Shown here: piece by piece, positions 60,911 through 64,000 of the stretch
Layout of the letters: each line of letters starts with the position of its first letter
Position numbering within the stretch: the first letter of the stretch is position 1
DNA from: Sporofaciens musculi
GTDB taxonomy: Bacteria > Bacillota > Clostridia > Lachnospirales > Lachnospiraceae
Assembly: GCF_009830285.1 (NCBI RefSeq)
Contig: NZ_WUQX01000001.1
Span: 5,332,501-5,396,500 of the forward strand
Reading direction: 5' to 3'
Length of the DNA stretch: 64,000 bases
The notes under the pieces: model-generated
The model's database searches: none
What the model saw: the letters and a program-made list of their open reading frames with translations, nothing else
Told to the model about the DNA's origin: nothing
Made by a program: the position numbers and the translations under genes

Positions 60911-61361
60911 TTACCCGACAATTCTCGCCATCGCCCTTTTGTGGCAACAAATTCTTCTATAAATTGTTCTTCTTCCTTCTGGACTTCCTTCTCGTATTCC
61001 TTGTACTTCTTTTCCTTTAATTTATCTATGGAGGAAGTTTCTTTTTTGCTTCCACCACCTCGTTGCGCTTGGCTTCTTCCTTCTCCTGGAGCTTCGCCAG
61101 TTCTTCATACTTCTTCTTAATCTTAATCCCCAGCGCCTCCAGATAATTCTCATAGGTATGGATATCACAAATCTTCATTCCACTCATCCGGCTATTCCGA
61201 AATTCTATCGTACAACGGCGATGCTCCTCCTCCATTGTCTCAATGGTTCGTTCACATTCCCTAACCTTCGCAAGAATCCTGGCATGCTCTGCTTTTAGTC
61301 CATCAAGCACCTGCTCCTTATAATTAAGTACAGTATCCAATGAAAAAAAGAACTTCTTCAT
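60911..61361 (-). pseudogene. fliJ: Flagellar export chaperone FliJ, two apparent frameshifts
   Basis: Central stalk of the export ATPase ring, a coiled coil of about 145-150 residues. The visible frame from ATG 61361 (MKKFFFSLDTVLNYKEQVLDGLKAEHARIL) stops early after 111 residues at LPP. Adding one A in the A6 run at 61042-61047 (KKETSSIDKLKEKKYKEYEKEVQ...) and another in the A4 run at 60937-60940 gives the expected end FIEEFVATKRAMARIVG and stop at 60911. The second shift is less certain than the first. The ATG overlaps the end of fliI as ATGA. Confidence 0.78.
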
Positions 61362-62659
61362 CGCAATATCTCCTTCATCATCTCTAAGGATTTGTCACTC
61401 GGAAAACTCTCGTCTATCTTCTGCATGAGAAAAGCATTGACTCTGTCAATCTTGGAAATAGCCCCGTCAAGCCTGGGATTCGTCCCTGACTTATAGGCTC
61501 CAATTGAAATCAAATCTTCATTCTTAGCATATATGCTCAAAATATCTCTCATCTTTGCTGCCGCTTCACGGTGATCCTCTGGTACAATATTCGTCATCAG
61601 ACGGGAAATACTGGCATTTACATCAATCGCAGGAAAGTGATTTTCATTCGCCAGTTTTCTTGTAAGTACAATGTGTCCGTCCAGAATACCACGGACGGTA
61701 TCTGCAATCGGTTCGTTGGTGTCGTCACCCTCCACCAACACCGTATAGATACCAGTAATCGAACCCTTCTCGAATTTCCCGCTTCTCTCCAATAGCTTCG
61801 GGAACTCTGCATATATGGAAGGGGTATAGCCTCTTGCAACCGGCGGCTCTCCGGTTGCAAGCCCAATCTCACGCTGCGCCATTGCGAAACGGGTAAGAGA
61901 ATCCATCATCAACAGAACATCCTTCCCCTGATCTTTAAAATACTCTGCAATGGTCGTCGCCACAAGGGGACATTTCATGCGCAGCATTGCGGGCTGATCA
62001 GAAGTCGCAACCACAAGTATGCTGCGTTTCATTCCCTCCGGTCCGAGATCCTTTTCTATAAATTCACGAACTTCTCGGCCTCGCTCTCCCACGAGAGCAA
62101 TCACATTAATATCGGCTTTAACATTTCTCGCAATCATTCCAAGTAATGTACTCTTGCCGACGCCACTACCTGCAAAAATACCGATACGTTGCCCCTTCCC
62201 AACCGTGTTCAGCCCATCAATCGCTTTCACGCCAAATTCCAACGGGTCCGTAATCGGAGGTCTTGCCAAGGGATTGATATAATTATTCTCTACATAGTAA
62301 TAACGTGAAGAAGGAAGCGGTCCTAAATCATCCATAGGATTCCCTGTGGCATCTATGATCCTTCCTCTCAAAAATTCACCTACCGGAATCTTCAAACGCT
62401 TCCGGGTATTTCTCACAAAACTGCCGGCAGCCACACCATTCAAATTCTCGTATGCCATAAGCTGCATCTTGTCTCCACGGAACCCCACAACCTCCACGGG
62501 AATCTGCCTGTGCTTTTCTTCGTTGTAAATCATGGCAATATCCCCGATACTTGCACGGTTTCCGGAAGACTCCATCGCCATTCCAATGACATTCTCTATC
62601 TTTCCTATGTAACTGATCGTCTCTGCTTTCTGTATCAGCTCCGGCAATTTTGAAAACAT
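61358..62659 (-). CDS. fliI: Flagellum-specific ATPase FliI
   Basis: Export ATPase, 433 residues. Walker A GIFAGSGVGKSTLLGM, Walker B VLLMMDSLTRFAMAQREIGLATGEPP, LVGERGREVREF and the arginine finger region of F1-type ATPases are present. The N-terminal FliH-binding region is short. It couples ATP hydrolysis to unfolding of export cargo at the gate. It follows fliH and precedes fliJ with a 4-bp overlap. Intact. Confidence 0.97.
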   Translation of the reverse strand: MFSKLPELIQKAETISYIGKIENVIGMAMESSGNRASIGDIAMIYNEEKHRQIPVEVVGFRGDKMQLMAYENLNGVAAGSFVRNTRKRLKIPVGEFLRGRIIDATGNPMDDLGPLPSSRYYYVENNYINPLARPPITDPLEFGVKAIDGLNTVGKGQRIGIFAGSGVGKSTLLGMIARNVKADINVIALVGERGREVREFIEKDLGPEGMKRSILVVATSDQPAMLRMKCPLVATTIAEYFKDQGKDVLLMMDSLTRFAMAQREIGLATGEPPVARGYTPSIYAEFPKLLERSGKFEKGSITGIYTVLVEGDDTNEPIADTVRGILDGHIVLTRKLANENHFPAIDVNASISRLMTNIVPEDHREAAAKMRDILSIYAKNEDLISIGAYKSGTNPRLDGAISKIDRVNAFLMQKIDESFPSDKSLEMMKEILR

Positions 62660-62674
62660 TCTCTCTCTCCTTGA

Positions 62675-63429
62675 TTACACCCTGACATTGTTCAGTATGT
62701 CTTTGATGTTCTCTAACTGCGTACCGACGCTAGCGTCAATAATCTCATCGGGCAATTCTATAATACATGTGCCTTCTTCTCCATTATCCATAGTAACAAT
62801 CTTAATATTCTCAGAAAGTTTGGACAGTTTATCCAAAAATTCCGTATCTACATCCATAGAAACAGCCGTATCACACTTCGTTATATAGATCTTGGCCCAC
62901 TGTTTTTCGTGATCTTATCGGTAGCCGCAAGAATCATACGCTTCACGATGTCGCCGCTGGACTGCAGGCTGGTCTGGATCACCTTTTCCGCCACAGTAAG
63001 GGAAATCCGTTTCAAATCATCCACATACTGCTCAAGCAGCTTCTCCTTCTCCACCGAAACACTCTGGATTACCTCTGATATATTATTCTGAAGTTCCTGT
63101 ATCTCGGCGTCTAAAAGCCTGCGCTGTTCGTCATAAGCTTCCCGCGTCCCATCCTGGCGTCCCGTCTCCTGCCCTTCCCGATAGCCCTGATCCCGCAGGT
63201 ATTCTGCCTGGGAGCGGGCATCATTAATAATCTGCCTGGCCTGAGCCCTCGCTTCCTCCAGAATTTCTTCTACCGAAACAGCATTTTCTTCATCTTCTTC
63301 AGCATCGCCCTCTGAGTCTTCATCTTCCTCTTTCGGCTCCTCAATGAGCTTGAAGCCGGCAAAGAAGTCGTACGGCTTAACGTCCTCCTTCTTCTCCGGT
63401 TCTTTTACAATCCTAGGCAATGATTTCAT
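62675..63429 (-). pseudogene. fliH: Flagellar assembly protein FliH, -1 frameshift
   Basis: Regulator of FliI, normally about 240-250 residues. The N-terminal part (from MKSLPRIVKEPEKKEDVK at 63429) has an acidic stretch, a coiled coil with the ARSQAEYLRDQGYREGQETGRQDG repeat and most of the C-terminal domain, and stops at 62881. The frame resumes as MDVDTEFLDKLSKLSENIKIVTMDNGEEGTCIIELPDEIIDASVGTQLENIKDIL. Adding one A in the A5 run at 62903-62907 gives ITKKQWAKIYITKCDTAVSMDVD. Start could also be TTG at 63447, overlapping fliG by 35 bp. Confidence 0.85.
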
Positions 63430-64000
63430 CCTTTCCGCTCTTAACAATAATCAATTCTCCGGCTTCTTCCAGTCTCCTGATTACGCCGACAATTCTCTGC
63501 TGCGCTTCCTCCACGTCTCTCAGACGTACATTAACCGTAATCTCAAGGTCAGACTGAATACTCTCAGCCATACGTGAAGATACATTGGAAAATACAAGCT
63601 CCTTGATCTTCTCGTCGGACCCTTTGAGCGCGTATACGATATCCTTGACATCGCACTCGCGGATAAATCTCTGAATTGATCTGTTGTCCATGGACACAAT
63701 ATCCTCGAATACGAACATCTTCTTCCGAATCGTCTCTGCCAGTTCTTCGTCGTTTTTGCCCAATTCGTCGAAAATGTACTTCTCGTTCGCTCTGTCCATA
63801 TGATTCATTACATCTGCTATGTAATCAATACCGCCAATGGTGGTAACATCTGTCGTAAGAATGCTGTCAAACCGCTTCTTAAGCGAATCCTCCACGACCT
63901 TAATCGCTTCCGGAGACGCGCTCTCCATTCTGGCAATAGCTTCCACAACCTTAATGCGCTTCTCCTTGGGAAGCTCGCTAATAACCATAGACGCCTGATC
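63413..64000 (-). CDS. fliG: Flagellar motor switch protein FliG, N-terminal part outside window
   Basis: Rotor protein that takes torque from the stator. The visible 195 residues are the middle and C-terminal domains, with FEDIVSMDNRSIQRFIRECDVKDIVYALKGSDEKIKELVFSNVSSRMAESIQSDLE containing the charged residues (Lys, Arg, Asp, Asp, Arg) of the torque helix. It ends with VKSGKDEIIA at 63413 and overlaps fliH. The N-terminal part lies beyond the right edge. No frameshift in the visible part. Confidence 0.95.
   Translation of the reverse strand, partial: DQASMVISELPKEKRIKVVEAIARMESASPEAIKVVEDSLKKRFDSILTTDVTTIGGIDYIADVMNHMDRANEKYIFDELGKNDEELAETIRKKMFVFEDIVSMDNRSIQRFIRECDVKDIVYALKGSDEKIKELVFSNVSSRMAESIQSDLEITVNVRLRDVEEAQQRIVGVIRRLEEAGELIIVKSGKDEIIA

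Overview
The window looks like a chromosomal segment of a flagellated, spore-forming Clostridia, most likely a Lachnospiraceae gut anaerobe. The signs are a type III glutamine synthetase, a QueT vitamin-type transporter, a Spo0A-type DNA-binding domain with matching 0A boxes, a FliY-type switch protein, CheC/CheD/CheV chemotaxis and an Asn-rich small protein. I cannot name the genus from sequence alone.

Region 1 (1-27.5 kb) is mostly housekeeping and metabolism. It holds rdgB (cut by the edge), a THUMP methyltransferase, glnN, fba, a tRNA-Glu(CTC) and a flagellin gene. A nucleoside-salvage operon (ribokinase, nucleoside hydrolase, GPH transporter) lies opposite a LacI-ribokinase fusion regulator. 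A DUF6179/DUF6323-like pair, MATE exporter, free-methionine sulfoxide reductase, OGG-type glycosylase, GT51 transglycosylase and queT with a structured leader follow. Then come a large membrane-anchored protein, a methyltransferase, a two-component system and a stand-alone Spo0A output domain preceded by three 0A boxes at 20-bp steps.

Region 2 (27.5-43 kb) links motility and signalling. It has an FtsE-like ATPase / nucleotidyltransferase-fold / MCP operon, a C39 peptidase, fliD-fliS-fliT, a ParA-ComFB pair, a CZB-bearing MCP, a SprA-like HExxH protein, EAL-HDOD, cheV, cheD and cheC.

Region 3 (43-64 kb, minus strand) is the distal part of the flagellar operon, read from fliG at the right edge down to flgG at about 44 kb: fliG-fliH-fliI-fliJ-fliK-flgD-(flg_new)-flgE-flbD-motA-motB-fliM-cheY-flgC-fliY-fliO-fliP-fliQ-fliR-flhB-flhA-fliA-flgF-flgG. 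flhF, flhG and fliL are not in their usual slots, and cheA/B/R/W are outside the window.

The most notable observation is damage confined to motility genes. The flagellin gene is cut by a 52-bp insert that belongs to a 57-bp repeat found once more in the window, and removing exactly 52 bp restores the reading frame. fliH, fliJ, motA, fliP and flhA each carry apparent -1 frameshifts, nearly all in short homopolymers, while the other genes are intact. This may be real decay of motility, reversible slippage or local sequencing error; the sequence alone cannot decide.
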